Program-made: the position numbers and the translations under genes | Notes under the pieces: model-generated | Seen by the model: the letters and a program-made list of their open reading frames with translations, nothing else | What the model was told of the DNA's origin: nothing | The model's database searches: none | Assembly (NCBI GenBank): GCA_964641965.1 | Contig: CAZXLD010000005.1 | Location: 115,495 to 179,494 of the forward strand | Source: JAJDFU01 sp964641965 | GTDB taxonomy: Bacteria > Bacteroidota > Bacteroidia > Chitinophagales > Saprospiraceae | Reading direction: 5' to 3' | DNA: 64,000 nt | In this document: positions 25,078 through 33,607 of the stretch, piece after piece | Layout: the number at the start of each line of letters is the position of its first letter | How positions within the stretch are numbered: the first letter of the stretch is position 1

Positions 25078-26619
25078 CTATCGGATCAAGGTGACTTCTC
25101 CAGATTGGAGCACTTGATTACGTATTACAGAGCGCGATTCTATTTCCAGCTCTAATTCAAGTACCCATGTATACGTTCCAGGAGATGCCGGTTTATTCCG
25201 AAAAGTTCCATCCCACGACTGCTTGGTGTCCATGGTTTGGAATACAGGGGCACCCCACCTGTCATAGACCTTAAACCGATAGGAGCGTATTGGCCAAGGG
25301 CTATCGATAAAGGGTTGGAAGCGGTCGTTTTGCCCATCTTGGTTGGGTGAAAAAGCGGTCGGGGTATAGACCTGAGTTTGGCAGGAAATGGATTCTGCTT
25401 CGATTGTAAGTGGGAAGTTGAAACAAGTGGTTGCCACTTCAATTTCATATTGTCCAGGCGTAATGATCCGTACGGAATCTGTATTTCCATCTGGCCAGAC
25501 AAAATCAGCATCAGCCATCAAGGTGCTATCTCCCAGAAAAGGGCGAAGATTAATCGGGGTAGCAGGTAGATCGTTGCACAAGAAAACGGGTTGAACGATT
25601 TCTTTTGGCATTTCAGGTGAAAAGGTAACCGGTTGGCAGTCATCTCCAACAGACACTTCAAGCGAAATAGGGATCGACATGCAGGGTAATTCCATGGTGA
25701 CATCATAAGTGCCTGGTGACCTTAGAACCCTTCGCACGTCGGTGCACCCATCTTCCCAAGTGAAAGTAGCTCGGTCCCGAAGAAAGGAATTGACATACCA
25801 GCGAAGATCTACCCAACCACCTTCTTCGCAAATCGTAGTCGAAGTATCAATTCTGGTGGGTATTTCATATAGATTAATGTCATCCAGGCTGTGTCCAAAA
25901 ACAAATATGGTTCCACCGGAACTGTCTTGAAAACAGTTGTGTGAATCACCAAATCGAAAGTTATTCCCTGAAATCGCCATATGGCGTTCGCCTCCTTTGG
26001 CAAAAAAGCAATCAGAAAATACATACCATTCCCGCTCTTCAAAGGTTTCCTCCAGTGCGGATTGGTCAACTAAAACCAAGTCTGCATTTGAAGTAATCTC
26101 CAAAGGAATGGCTAAAACATTTCGCTCCAATTGGATTGAAATTGGTTCCTCTCCGAAGTGGACCTCCATAAAACGATCTGGAGGAGGATTGCAGGTTTGT
26201 GGTGGTTGGTCCGCAGTATTGGACACCGGGATATGAAAAGCGGCCATTTCAAAAAAATAGCCAACACCTGCTTTCAACGGCTCTAGTAATTCTACACCTA
26301 CACCCTCTGAAACTACAAATCCATTGGTGGTAAATGCGGCTTCCAAGATTATAAACCCGTCTCCCTTAAAAGGCGCAAAGGTGACATCAAAGACGGAAAC
26401 TGCATCCAGTATTTCGTCATCGATTGGACAATCCGAGTGTAACCAATAGGCATCCGAGTTGATGGCATACCAGGAATCACTGGTCTCAAAGCTATTTAGG
26501 TAATTCTCCGGGCAGTCTACTTGCTCAAAACCAGGGTTTGGAATCAGATTTTGCCCCTTGAGGTCAACATACCCTAGTAGCAACAGAAGTAACAATATTG
26601 GATTTGGTGGTAAGGTCAT
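25078..26619 (-). CDS. Secreted protein with gliding-motility-associated C-terminal (type B T9SS) domain
   Basis: About 513 residues from the ATG at 26619, giving a signal peptide (MTLPPNPILLLLLLLGYVDLKGQ); the open frame reaches 26673 but would start with a long polar extension. The mature N-terminus NLIPNPGFEQVDCPEN begins a jelly-roll-like domain common in Saprospirales secreted proteins. Two or three Ig-like strands-rich modules follow (TICEEGGWVDL, CNDLPATPINLRPFLG). The last 90 residues (VYTPTAFSPNQDGQNDRF, YRFKVYDRWGAPVFQT, WDGTFRNKPASPGTYTW) are the CHU_C/gliding-motility C-terminal domain that targets T9SS. Likely surface adhesin or gliding-related, function unknown. Confidence 0.82.
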   Translation of the reverse strand: MTLPPNPILLLLLLLGYVDLKGQNLIPNPGFEQVDCPENYLNSFETSDSWYAINSDAYWLHSDCPIDDEILDAVSVFDVTFAPFKGDGFIILEAAFTTNGFVVSEGVGVELLEPLKAGVGYFFEMAAFHIPVSNTADQPPQTCNPPPDRFMEVHFGEEPISIQLERNVLAIPLEITSNADLVLVDQSALEETFEEREWYVFSDCFFAKGGERHMAISGNNFRFGDSHNCFQDSSGGTIFVFGHSLDDINLYEIPTRIDTSTTICEEGGWVDLRWYVNSFLRDRATFTWEDGCTDVRRVLRSPGTYDVTMELPCMSIPISLEVSVGDDCQPVTFSPEMPKEIVQPVFLCNDLPATPINLRPFLGDSTLMADADFVWPDGNTDSVRIITPGQYEIEVATTCFNFPLTIEAESISCQTQVYTPTAFSPNQDGQNDRFQPFIDSPWPIRSYRFKVYDRWGAPVFQTMDTKQSWDGTFRNKPASPGTYTWVLELELEIESRSVIRNQVLQSGEVTLIR

Positions 26620-26700
26620 CTTATCCCGGATGTTTAACCATAACCGGTACAAGATAAGTAGAATGTCCTTCAATTTGGTGGTGAATAGTAGTAGTTGGTA

Positions 26701-26736
26701 GGAAATCCCTCCCCAAACAAGCAGGTAGGGATTTCC
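26701..26736 (-). terminator. 10-bp stem hairpin downstream of oligopeptidase B
   Basis: GGAAATCCCT (26701-26710) pairs perfectly with AGGGATTTCC (26727-26736) around a 16-base loop. It follows the leftward peptidase gene by eight bases. No T-run on the minus strand, so termination efficiency is doubtful. Confidence 0.45.
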
Positions 26737-26744
26737 AGTACAAC

Positions 26745-28901
26745 CTAGTTCTTCAATTCCACCTTACCTTCCAAGTCTAGCAGGAATGCGTATTCCATGG
26801 CAGTTTCCCGATATCGTTGGAATCTGCCAGAGGCTCCACCGTGTCCGGCATCCATATTGGTATACAGCAGTAAAGGTGTATTACCGGTCTTCATTTCCCG
26901 CATTTTGGCAACCCATTTTGCGGGTTCCCAATATTGAACCTGGCTATCATGCAATCCCGTGGTGACTAAAAGCGCCGGATAATCCTTAGCTCCAATGTTG
27001 TCGTAGGGAGAGTACGACTTGATGTATTCGTAGTAAGTAGCATCATTCGGATTGCCCCATTCGTCGTATTCGAAGGTCGTCAACGGGATGCTTTCATCCA
27101 GCATGGTAGTTACTACATCTACGAACGGGACCCCGGCAACTACTCCATTCCAAAGATCGGGCCGCATATTGATTATCGCACCCATGAGCAAGCCCCCCGC
27201 GCTACCCCCCATGGCATACAGGTGGTCGGGAGCGGTATATTTTTCGTTGACCAGGTGCTCCCCACAATCAATGAAATCAGTAAATGTGTTCTTTTTATTC
27301 AATAGTTTTCCATCCTCATACCACTGGCGCCCCATTTCTTCGCCACCACGGATGTGAGCAATGGCATAGGCAAAGCCTCGATCCAATAAACTCAAACGCA
27401 CGGAGCTGAAATAGGGATCCATACTAGCGCCATAGGAGCCATAGCCATATAACAACAAGGGTTGTTTTCCATCCTTCTTGAATCCTTTCCGATACACAAT
27501 GCTGATCGGCACTTGCTTGCCATCCCGAGCTGTGGCCATCATGCGCTCGCTCTGGTAGTTGGCAGGGTCAAAATTGGGATCGACTACTTCTTGTTGTTTG
27601 AGTTGGGTGAACTCCTTGGTTTGCATATGGTAGTCGTAGGTGGTGCTTGGAGTCGTCAGTGAAGTGAATCCAATGCGGAGCAAGTCGGTCTCAAACTGGG
27701 GATTCACGGACGTGTAGGCGAGATAAGCATCTTCACCAAAATCGATGTAGTGTTCTTTTCCTTCCCAAGGCCGAATGCGAAGCTGCGTGATGCCTGCTTT
27801 GCGTTCGGATAAAACCAGATAATCCTTGAAGATATCCATTCCTTCCAGTAGTACATCTTCGCGATGCGGGATCACCTCCTCCCAATTCTCTTTGCTGGTA
27901 GCCTTTTCAGAAGTGGCCATCAGGCGGAAGTTCTGGGCATCGAGGTTGGTTCGGATGTAGAACTTATCGCCGTAGTGAGCGATGCTATGCTCCAGATTTC
28001 GTTCGCGAGGCTGAAATAGCCGGAAGGTTCCCGTTGGATTGTCCGCCTCCAAAATTTGGTATTCATTCGAAAGGGTTTGGGAACTCCCAATGATCAGGTA
28101 TTTGTCGGATTTGGTGCGATAGACATAGCAGGAAAAGGTCTCATCGTCTTCGGTAAAGATTTCCACGTCTTCCGAAGCCGGGGTACCGATCTTGTGGCGC
28201 ATGATTCGGTAGGAGCGGAGCGTGTTCACATCTTTCAGGGTGTAGAAAAAATGCTGGTTGTCAGCTGCCCAGGCTACCCAACCGGAAGTGTTGGGAATTT
28301 GATCCTCGAGCATTTCGCCGGTTTCCAGGTTTTTTACTTTGATGGTATACAAGCGGCGGCTCAAAGTATCTTCCGAATACGCCATCCATTTGTTGTCCAG
28401 ACTGATTGCTCGGCCCCCTACATTATAATACTCATAGGACTCTGCCAGTACATTCGCATCCAACAAAAGCTCCTCTTCTGCGTCAAGGCTTCCCTGTTTA
28501 CGGGAGAAGATAGGGTATTCCTTATTTTCTTCGTATCGGGTGATGTAATAGTATCCGTTATCCAGATACGGTACGGATTGGTCATCTTGCTTAATGCGGC
28601 CAATGATCTCATTGTACAAGTCCTCCTGAAAGTCCTTGGTGTGTCCGAGGACTTGATCCAGGTACTCATTTTCTGCGGTCAGGTAGCTGATCACCTGCGG
28701 GTCTTCTCTCTGGTTGAGCCAGTAGTAATTATCTATCCGGGTATCTCCATGGATAGTCAGTTCTTTTGGCTTTTTCTCTGCTTGGGGGGCAGTGATATCC
28801 ATTTTTTCAAATGTGGTCATAAGGTTGTCTGCTGAAGGTTCGGGCTGGCAGGCACAGATTGCCAGGCAAACGAAAAGAAAGGTGATTTCGGGTATACGCA
28901 T
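26745..28901 (-). CDS. ptrB: Exported lipoprotein S9 peptidase (oligopeptidase B)
   Basis: About 718 residues from the ATG at 28901. A lipoprotein signal (MRIPEITFLFVCLAICAC) precedes the mature enzyme. Seven-bladed propeller about 45-420 (starts KKPKELTIHGDTRIDNYYWLNQRE) and a C-terminal alpha/beta-hydrolase domain: AIAHIRGGEEMGRQWYEDG, LYAMGGSAGGLLMGA (nucleophile Ser), LLVTTGLHDSQVQYWEP (Asp) and NMDAGHGGASGRF (His). These are the hallmarks of protease II, which cuts after Lys and Arg. The enzyme is usually cytosolic; the lipid anchor here points to peptide degradation in the periplasm or at the surface. Confidence 0.9.
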   Translation of the reverse strand: MRIPEITFLFVCLAICACQPEPSADNLMTTFEKMDITAPQAEKKPKELTIHGDTRIDNYYWLNQREDPQVISYLTAENEYLDQVLGHTKDFQEDLYNEIIGRIKQDDQSVPYLDNGYYYITRYEENKEYPIFSRKQGSLDAEEELLLDANVLAESYEYYNVGGRAISLDNKWMAYSEDTLSRRLYTIKVKNLETGEMLEDQIPNTSGWVAWAADNQHFFYTLKDVNTLRSYRIMRHKIGTPASEDVEIFTEDDETFSCYVYRTKSDKYLIIGSSQTLSNEYQILEADNPTGTFRLFQPRERNLEHSIAHYGDKFYIRTNLDAQNFRLMATSEKATSKENWEEVIPHREDVLLEGMDIFKDYLVLSERKAGITQLRIRPWEGKEHYIDFGEDAYLAYTSVNPQFETDLLRIGFTSLTTPSTTYDYHMQTKEFTQLKQQEVVDPNFDPANYQSERMMATARDGKQVPISIVYRKGFKKDGKQPLLLYGYGSYGASMDPYFSSVRLSLLDRGFAYAIAHIRGGEEMGRQWYEDGKLLNKKNTFTDFIDCGEHLVNEKYTAPDHLYAMGGSAGGLLMGAIINMRPDLWNGVVAGVPFVDVVTTMLDESIPLTTFEYDEWGNPNDATYYEYIKSYSPYDNIGAKDYPALLVTTGLHDSQVQYWEPAKWVAKMREMKTGNTPLLLYTNMDAGHGGASGRFQRYRETAMEYAFLLDLEGKVELKN

Positions 28902-28976
28902 ATGCATTGTTTGGTTGATCAGAATTCTAATATACTAAAGTTGGAAATAGGAATCCCGACTTACTAATAGTTTGGT

Positions 28977-30605
28977 TTAAGCTGGAAAATAGAAATACTG
29001 CCCATCCACCTGGGTTTCAAAATCCATGATATTGGGCCAAAGCGGTTCTGCTAACTCGGCTTCCCAGGCTTCCAATAAGGGAGTGAGTTCTTCTACAATT
29101 TCCGGATACTGATCGTACAGGTTCTGTTTTTCTTCAATGTCCTTTTCCAAGTCGAAGAGGAGATAGTATCCCCGGGATTCGTCCAGGATCATTTTCCACT
29201 TCCCTTTTCGAATGGCGCTGCTCGGCCCTGCTTTCCAAAATAAGACTTGATGTGGCGGGGAGCTGATTTCTCCATTTAAAAAAGGGATCAGGTCTTTCCC
29301 ATCGAACTTGCGATCTGCCGGAAGTGGAGTCTGGCTTGCTTGCACAGCAGTTCCGAAGAAATCCATCAGGGTGACCGGATGGGCAAACTGGGTCCCGGCA
29401 GGTATATGATCTGTCCAGCGCATAACAAACGGCACCCGGATTCCTCCTTCAAAATGGCTCATTTTTCCGCCTGCTAGAGGTGCGTTGTCGGTGGCCTGGG
29501 TATAGGTAGCACCACCGTTGTCGCTCGCGAAGCAGATCAGTGTATTTTTGCTCAAGCCCAGGCTATCTATTTTAGCCATTACGTTTCCGATCGCATCGTC
29601 CATTTGTTTAATCATGGCATAGTATACCCGCTTGTTTCGGTCCTGGATATGAGAAAATTGATCGAAATAGGTCTTTGTAGCCTGAAAAGGGGTATGCGGG
29701 GCACTAAAAGGCAGATAAAGGAAAAAAGGTTGGTCTTTATTGGCCTCTATAAAGGCGATAGCTTCATCCGCCAGCGCATCGGTCAGGTACCGCTCTTCCT
29801 GAATTTCTTGCTCATCACGTCGGATCGCACACAATCCATTGCGTTCTTTCCCCCAGATGTAGTCATTGGAAAAATCGTTGTGTTGCTGGTTGACTACAAA
29901 GGTGGCATTGGTATCGGCAAACAAGGTAAAGGCTTCATAAAAGCCATACATGTGGCCAAATCCTCGCTTGGTAGGTTGTAGGGTTTCATGGTGCCCCAAG
30001 TGCCATTTCCCAATCGACGCAGTTGCATAACCATTGGCTTGCAAAAGTTCCCCCAGGGTGAATTCTTCAACCGGAAGGCCTTGCCGCATCATAGCTTCCC
30101 GGGTGGGATATTCCATATTTGCGTTGACTTTCCAGTGGTCGGTATCGATCAGATACTTGAAGGCATAGTATTGTAAACGATTGGCAGGGTATTGATTTTG
30201 AGGCTGCATCTCATAACCAAATCGTTGCTGGTACCTGCCTGTTAAAGTCCCTGCGCGAGATGGACTACAGATAGCTGAGGTTGCATAGCCATTGCTGAAG
30301 GTTGCTCCTTGTTCTGCTAACAGGTCGATGTAGGTGGTTTCCAGATGGGGACTCCCGTAGAGTGATATATCCGTCCAGCCCAGGTCGTCGGCTGTGATGA
30401 TGATAATATTGGGTTTTTCGGAGGCGGGGATGGAATCAGCTTGACGACGGATCTGTTCCAGATGCGCCTCTTTCTGCTGTAAAGCCTGTTGATTGACGGA
30501 AATATCAAATCGCTTGGAAGTCATGGGCAGCAGAAGGAAAATTCCACCTGCAACAAAGGAGAATACCAAAACTGCATTCCGTGGGCGTATTATCTTTCGG
30601 ATCAT
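28977..30605 (-). CDS. Sulfatase
   Basis: 542 residues. N-terminal membrane anchor or uncleaved signal (residues 10-28), then the sulfatase fold. Metal ligands in IIITADDLGWTDISLYGSP; the formylglycine signature is ATSAICSPSRAGTLTGR (Cys113, CxPSR core), so a formylglycine-generating enzyme is needed for maturation. GKWHLGHH and CFASDNGGATY supply further active-site residues. The C-terminus holds a short strand domain. Substrate (sulfated polysaccharide, mucin or small ester) is not determinable; no polysaccharide-utilisation neighbours are seen. Divergent from the MATE gene. Confidence 0.92.
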   Translation of the reverse strand: MIRKIIRPRNAVLVFSFVAGGIFLLLPMTSKRFDISVNQQALQQKEAHLEQIRRQADSIPASEKPNIIIITADDLGWTDISLYGSPHLETTYIDLLAEQGATFSNGYATSAICSPSRAGTLTGRYQQRFGYEMQPQNQYPANRLQYYAFKYLIDTDHWKVNANMEYPTREAMMRQGLPVEEFTLGELLQANGYATASIGKWHLGHHETLQPTKRGFGHMYGFYEAFTLFADTNATFVVNQQHNDFSNDYIWGKERNGLCAIRRDEQEIQEERYLTDALADEAIAFIEANKDQPFFLYLPFSAPHTPFQATKTYFDQFSHIQDRNKRVYYAMIKQMDDAIGNVMAKIDSLGLSKNTLICFASDNGGATYTQATDNAPLAGGKMSHFEGGIRVPFVMRWTDHIPAGTQFAHPVTLMDFFGTAVQASQTPLPADRKFDGKDLIPFLNGEISSPPHQVLFWKAGPSSAIRKGKWKMILDESRGYYLLFDLEKDIEEKQNLYDQYPEIVEELTPLLEAWEAELAEPLWPNIMDFETQVDGQYFYFPA

Positions 30606-30808
30606 CGGCAGGATGGACTTTTATCGTGCACTGAAGTTCAATGGGTTCTTGAAAAACAAAGCCCGAAAGTAAATACAATTTGCGCTTTCTTCCTCGAACA
30701 TTGGGCTCCAATTTGTCGCCTGGATTTGCTTATCGAAGCCGTACACTCCCATTATTGCCATTTATGCTTGCAAAACGGACCGAACCGTAAAAGTCATACC
30801 ATTCGACT

Positions 30809-30816
30809 TACTTTTG
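30809..30816 (+). promoter_or_regulatory. Candidate -7 box just before the MATE gene
   Basis: TACTTTTG matches TAnnTTTG and ends six bases before the chosen ATG at 30822. If used, the transcript would be almost leaderless. Equally it may be a chance match. Confidence 0.25.
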
Positions 30817-30821
30817 TTCTT

Positions 30822-32159
30822 ATGCGCGTAAATACCTCTTATCGACAAATCCTTTCGATATCCACACCCATCATGTTGGGGAGCGCAGCTCAGAATGTGA
30901 TTGCACTGAGCGATGGGGTATTTCTGTATCATTTAAGTGAAGAGGATTTTGCCTCCATTGGATTTGTAGGGGTTTTTTATCTGGTTGTAGCTGCTATTGG
31001 CTATGGGTTTTCCAGAGGGGGGCAGATCATGATTGCCCGAAGAATGGGGGAGGGGAGGCCAAATGAAGTTGGACGGACCTTTTATGCCATGGTGTACTTC
31101 GAATTGGCCCTGGCGTTGGTTCTATTTGGGTTTATGCAGTTTGGCTGTGACCCTGTTTTCAATTGGATGGTCAACTCGGAGGTCATCTATTCCAAGAGCC
31201 TCGAATACTTGAAATACAGGTCGTGGGGTGTTTTCTTTAGTTACACCGGGGTGGCCATTATTGCATTGTATACGGGGGTAGCCCGTACAGCTTTCATCAT
31301 TGTAGACACCTTCATATTGGCATTTGTCAATATCTTTTTAAACTACGGGCTAATATTTGGGAAATGGGGGCTACCTGCCATGGGTATCGGAGGGGCCGGT
31401 TTGGCCAGCACCCTGGCAGAGGTCGTCGCTTTTGTGGTTTTTGTGCTTTACATCTTACAAAATAAACGTTCCCGGCAGTACCAACTCTTTACCCTACCCA
31501 AAATTGATTTCCACCATATTCGACAACAGTTTGTGTTATCGGCACCCATTGTAGCCCAAGCTATTGTAGGCTTGGGCAGCTGGTGGGTCTTTTTTGCTTT
31601 TATAGAAAATCTGGGTGAACGCGAATTGGCCATTTCTAACCTGGTGCGGATGGTCTATCTCATGCTGTCTATCCCGACCTGGGGTTTTTCTTCGGGCGTA
31701 AATACGTTGGTCAGCAACCTGATTGGGCAACGAAAACGAATGGCCGTAGTACCCATCATTCGAAAAACAGCCGGACTTTCCTGGTTGGTAACTCTGTTAA
31801 TCGCCCTTCCGGTAGCCTTTTTTCCCCATCAATTATTGTATCCCTTGTTTGGAAGTCAGGATATGTCTCTGGTTACAGATGCACAACCCATCCTGTATAT
31901 TTTACTCGGCATTTTGACTGGATTTGCATTTGGAGGGGTCTTCTTTAATGGTTTGGCAGGAACAGGAGCCACCTTGTATGGTCTTGGAATTCAAACCTTC
32001 GGTGCATTCCTGTATTTGTTGTACATCTACATTGTGGTCACGTATACGCAAGGAGGCCTGCCCTGGGCCTGGGGAGCCGAAATCCTATACTGGGCTTATA
32101 TTTTAGGGATCACCAATTGGTACCTGCATACCAATCAGTGGTATGGAGTAGAGGTTTAG
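30822..32159 (+). CDS. MATE-family multidrug/metabolite exporter
   Basis: 445 residues and about 12 membrane segments, the normal MATE size. Start set at the ATG at 30822 (MRVNTSYRQILSISTPIMLGSAAQNV), which gives the standard family N-terminus; the open frame runs upstream to 30489 but overlaps the sulfatase gene antisense and has no family similarity. Two six-helix halves can be followed (IMLGSAAQNVIALSD ... GFSRGGQIMIARRMGEGR; then FVLSAPIVAQAIVGLGSWWVFF ... VNTLVSNLIGQRKR). Exports cationic compounds in exchange for sodium or protons; the substrate is unknown. Confidence 0.88.
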   Translation: MRVNTSYRQILSISTPIMLGSAAQNVIALSDGVFLYHLSEEDFASIGFVGVFYLVVAAIGYGFSRGGQIMIARRMGEGRPNEVGRTFYAMVYFELALALVLFGFMQFGCDPVFNWMVNSEVIYSKSLEYLKYRSWGVFFSYTGVAIIALYTGVARTAFIIVDTFILAFVNIFLNYGLIFGKWGLPAMGIGGAGLASTLAEVVAFVVFVLYILQNKRSRQYQLFTLPKIDFHHIRQQFVLSAPIVAQAIVGLGSWWVFFAFIENLGERELAISNLVRMVYLMLSIPTWGFSSGVNTLVSNLIGQRKRMAVVPIIRKTAGLSWLVTLLIALPVAFFPHQLLYPLFGSQDMSLVTDAQPILYILLGILTGFAFGGVFFNGLAGTGATLYGLGIQTFGAFLYLLYIYIVVTYTQGGLPWAWGAEILYWAYILGITNWYLHTNQWYGVEV

Positions 32160-32241
32160 ATTTTTTTAGACAGTAGAGATCCGGTTATTGGACCTTTAGA
32201 AAAAGAGTCTATTCTATTTGCCTTCTCTCTCTTACAGGCAA

Positions 32242-33435
32242 TCAACTTAATTGCTCTACTGCGCTTTTCAATCTGGAAATAGCCGCTCTTAAATGTTCCT
32301 CCGAAGCAGCATAGGACAACCTGAAGCAATGTGGAGCTCCAAATGCATCACCGGTAACTACAGCTACATGTGCATGGTGCAGTAAGTATTCACAGAAATC
32401 TGATGCGTTTTTGATCTGTTCATCTCCATGGCTTTTGCCGAATAAAGCACTAATATCCGGAAAGACATAGAAGGCACCCTGGGGGCAGTTCACCTGTAGG
32501 CCAGGAATTTCCTCCAATAAGCTGACAACCAGGTCTCGACGTAGTAGGAATGCCTCTCGCATCTGGTGGGTGGGAGTCATATCTGAAGTAAGGGCACAAG
32601 CACCGGCCATTTGACCAAAGGCGGTTGCTCCAGAAGTGACCTGTCCCTGTACTTTAGCACAGGCCTTAGCCAGTTCTTTGGGAGCCCCCATGTAGCCCAA
32701 TCGCCAACCGGTCATAGCAAATCCCTTGGAAAAACCATTCACTGTGATGGTTCGGTCTTTTACGCTTTCGATGGCACCGATACTTGCATGCTTACCCGTG
32801 AAGTTGATGTACTCATAGATCTCATCCGAAACAATGTGGATGGAGGGATAGGGCTCAAGCACCTGAGCGATCGCTTCCAGTTCTTGCTTCAAATAAACTG
32901 ATCCTGTTGGGTTACAGGGAGAGGAAAATAATACAGCTTTGGTTTTGTCGGTTATGGCCTCTTCTATTTGGTCCGGACGGACTTTGAAATCCTGATCGAT
33001 TCCAGCTTGCACGAGCACGGGTTTACCGCCCACCATGCGAATGATTTCCGAATAGGACACCCAATAAGGAGCCAGGATAATCACCTCATCTCCTTCATTG
33101 AGCAAGGCGAGCATAATATTGGCGATACTCTGTTTGGCACCATTGGATACTACAATTTGATCGGGTGTAAATTCGAGTTGATTATCTCGTGCAAACTTTT
33201 GGCAAATCGCTTGTCGCAATTCGAGCAAACCGGGTACTGGGGTGTACTTGGTGTACCCATCGTCCAGTGCTTTCTTGGCAGCTTCTTTAATATGTATAGG
33301 CGTATCAAAATCGGGCTCCCCAAGGGAAAGGCTGATCACATCTTTGCCCTCGGCTCTCAAATTGCGAGCCATTTGAGCCATCCGAATCGTGGCGGATTCA
33401 CTCATCTGCAAAATTCTGTCGGAAAACGGTATCAT
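32242..33435 (-). CDS. Class I pyridoxal-phosphate aminotransferase (aspartate aminotransferase-like)
   Basis: 397 residues. Family motifs: VISLSLGEPDFDTP, YTKYTPVPGLLELRQAI, VVSNGAKQSIANIM, SSPCNPTGSVY, IVSDEIYEYINF and the Schiff-base Lys in TVNGFSKGFAMTGWRLGYMG. The last Arg contact is in CFRLSYAASEEHLRAAISRL. This is the prokaryotic AspC/I-gamma branch, acting on aspartate or aromatic amino acids. Divergent from the carboxylase beta subunit gene, convergent with the MATE gene. Confidence 0.9.
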   Translation of the reverse strand: MIPFSDRILQMSESATIRMAQMARNLRAEGKDVISLSLGEPDFDTPIHIKEAAKKALDDGYTKYTPVPGLLELRQAICQKFARDNQLEFTPDQIVVSNGAKQSIANIMLALLNEGDEVIILAPYWVSYSEIIRMVGGKPVLVQAGIDQDFKVRPDQIEEAITDKTKAVLFSSPCNPTGSVYLKQELEAIAQVLEPYPSIHIVSDEIYEYINFTGKHASIGAIESVKDRTITVNGFSKGFAMTGWRLGYMGAPKELAKACAKVQGQVTSGATAFGQMAGACALTSDMTPTHQMREAFLLRRDLVVSLLEEIPGLQVNCPQGAFYVFPDISALFGKSHGDEQIKNASDFCEYLLHHAHVAVVTGDAFGAPHCFRLSYAASEEHLRAAISRLKSAVEQLS

Positions 33436-33458
33436 AAATGAATTGACTAGATGCAGGG

Positions 33459-33466
33459 CAAATGTA
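33459..33466 (-). promoter_or_regulatory. Candidate -7 box for the aminotransferase
   Basis: Minus-strand TACATTTG (TAnnTTTG) about 24 bases before the aminotransferase ATG, predicting a short leader. No clear -33 partner. Confidence 0.4.
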
Positions 33467-33607
33467 GATTTTTGCTACCATTAAAGACCGGCTATTTTAC
33501 TACTTTTCCTTTATCGGGCCTGATAGCTGGGTTTCCAGCTTTTATTAGGTGCGATTTTGTGTTTGTATGCTCAAATCAGATTACACAACTCAAAACGAAA
33601 TTCAACC

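Noticed and set aside
30489..30821. Upstream extension of the MATE gene
   Set aside because: It is antisense to the sulfatase N-terminus and has no MATE similarity; the membrane fold starts right after the ATG at 30822.
32160..32241. Terminator between the MATE and aminotransferase genes
   Set aside because: A weak TTGCCT/AGGCAA pairing exists but without a suitable T-run or stem length.
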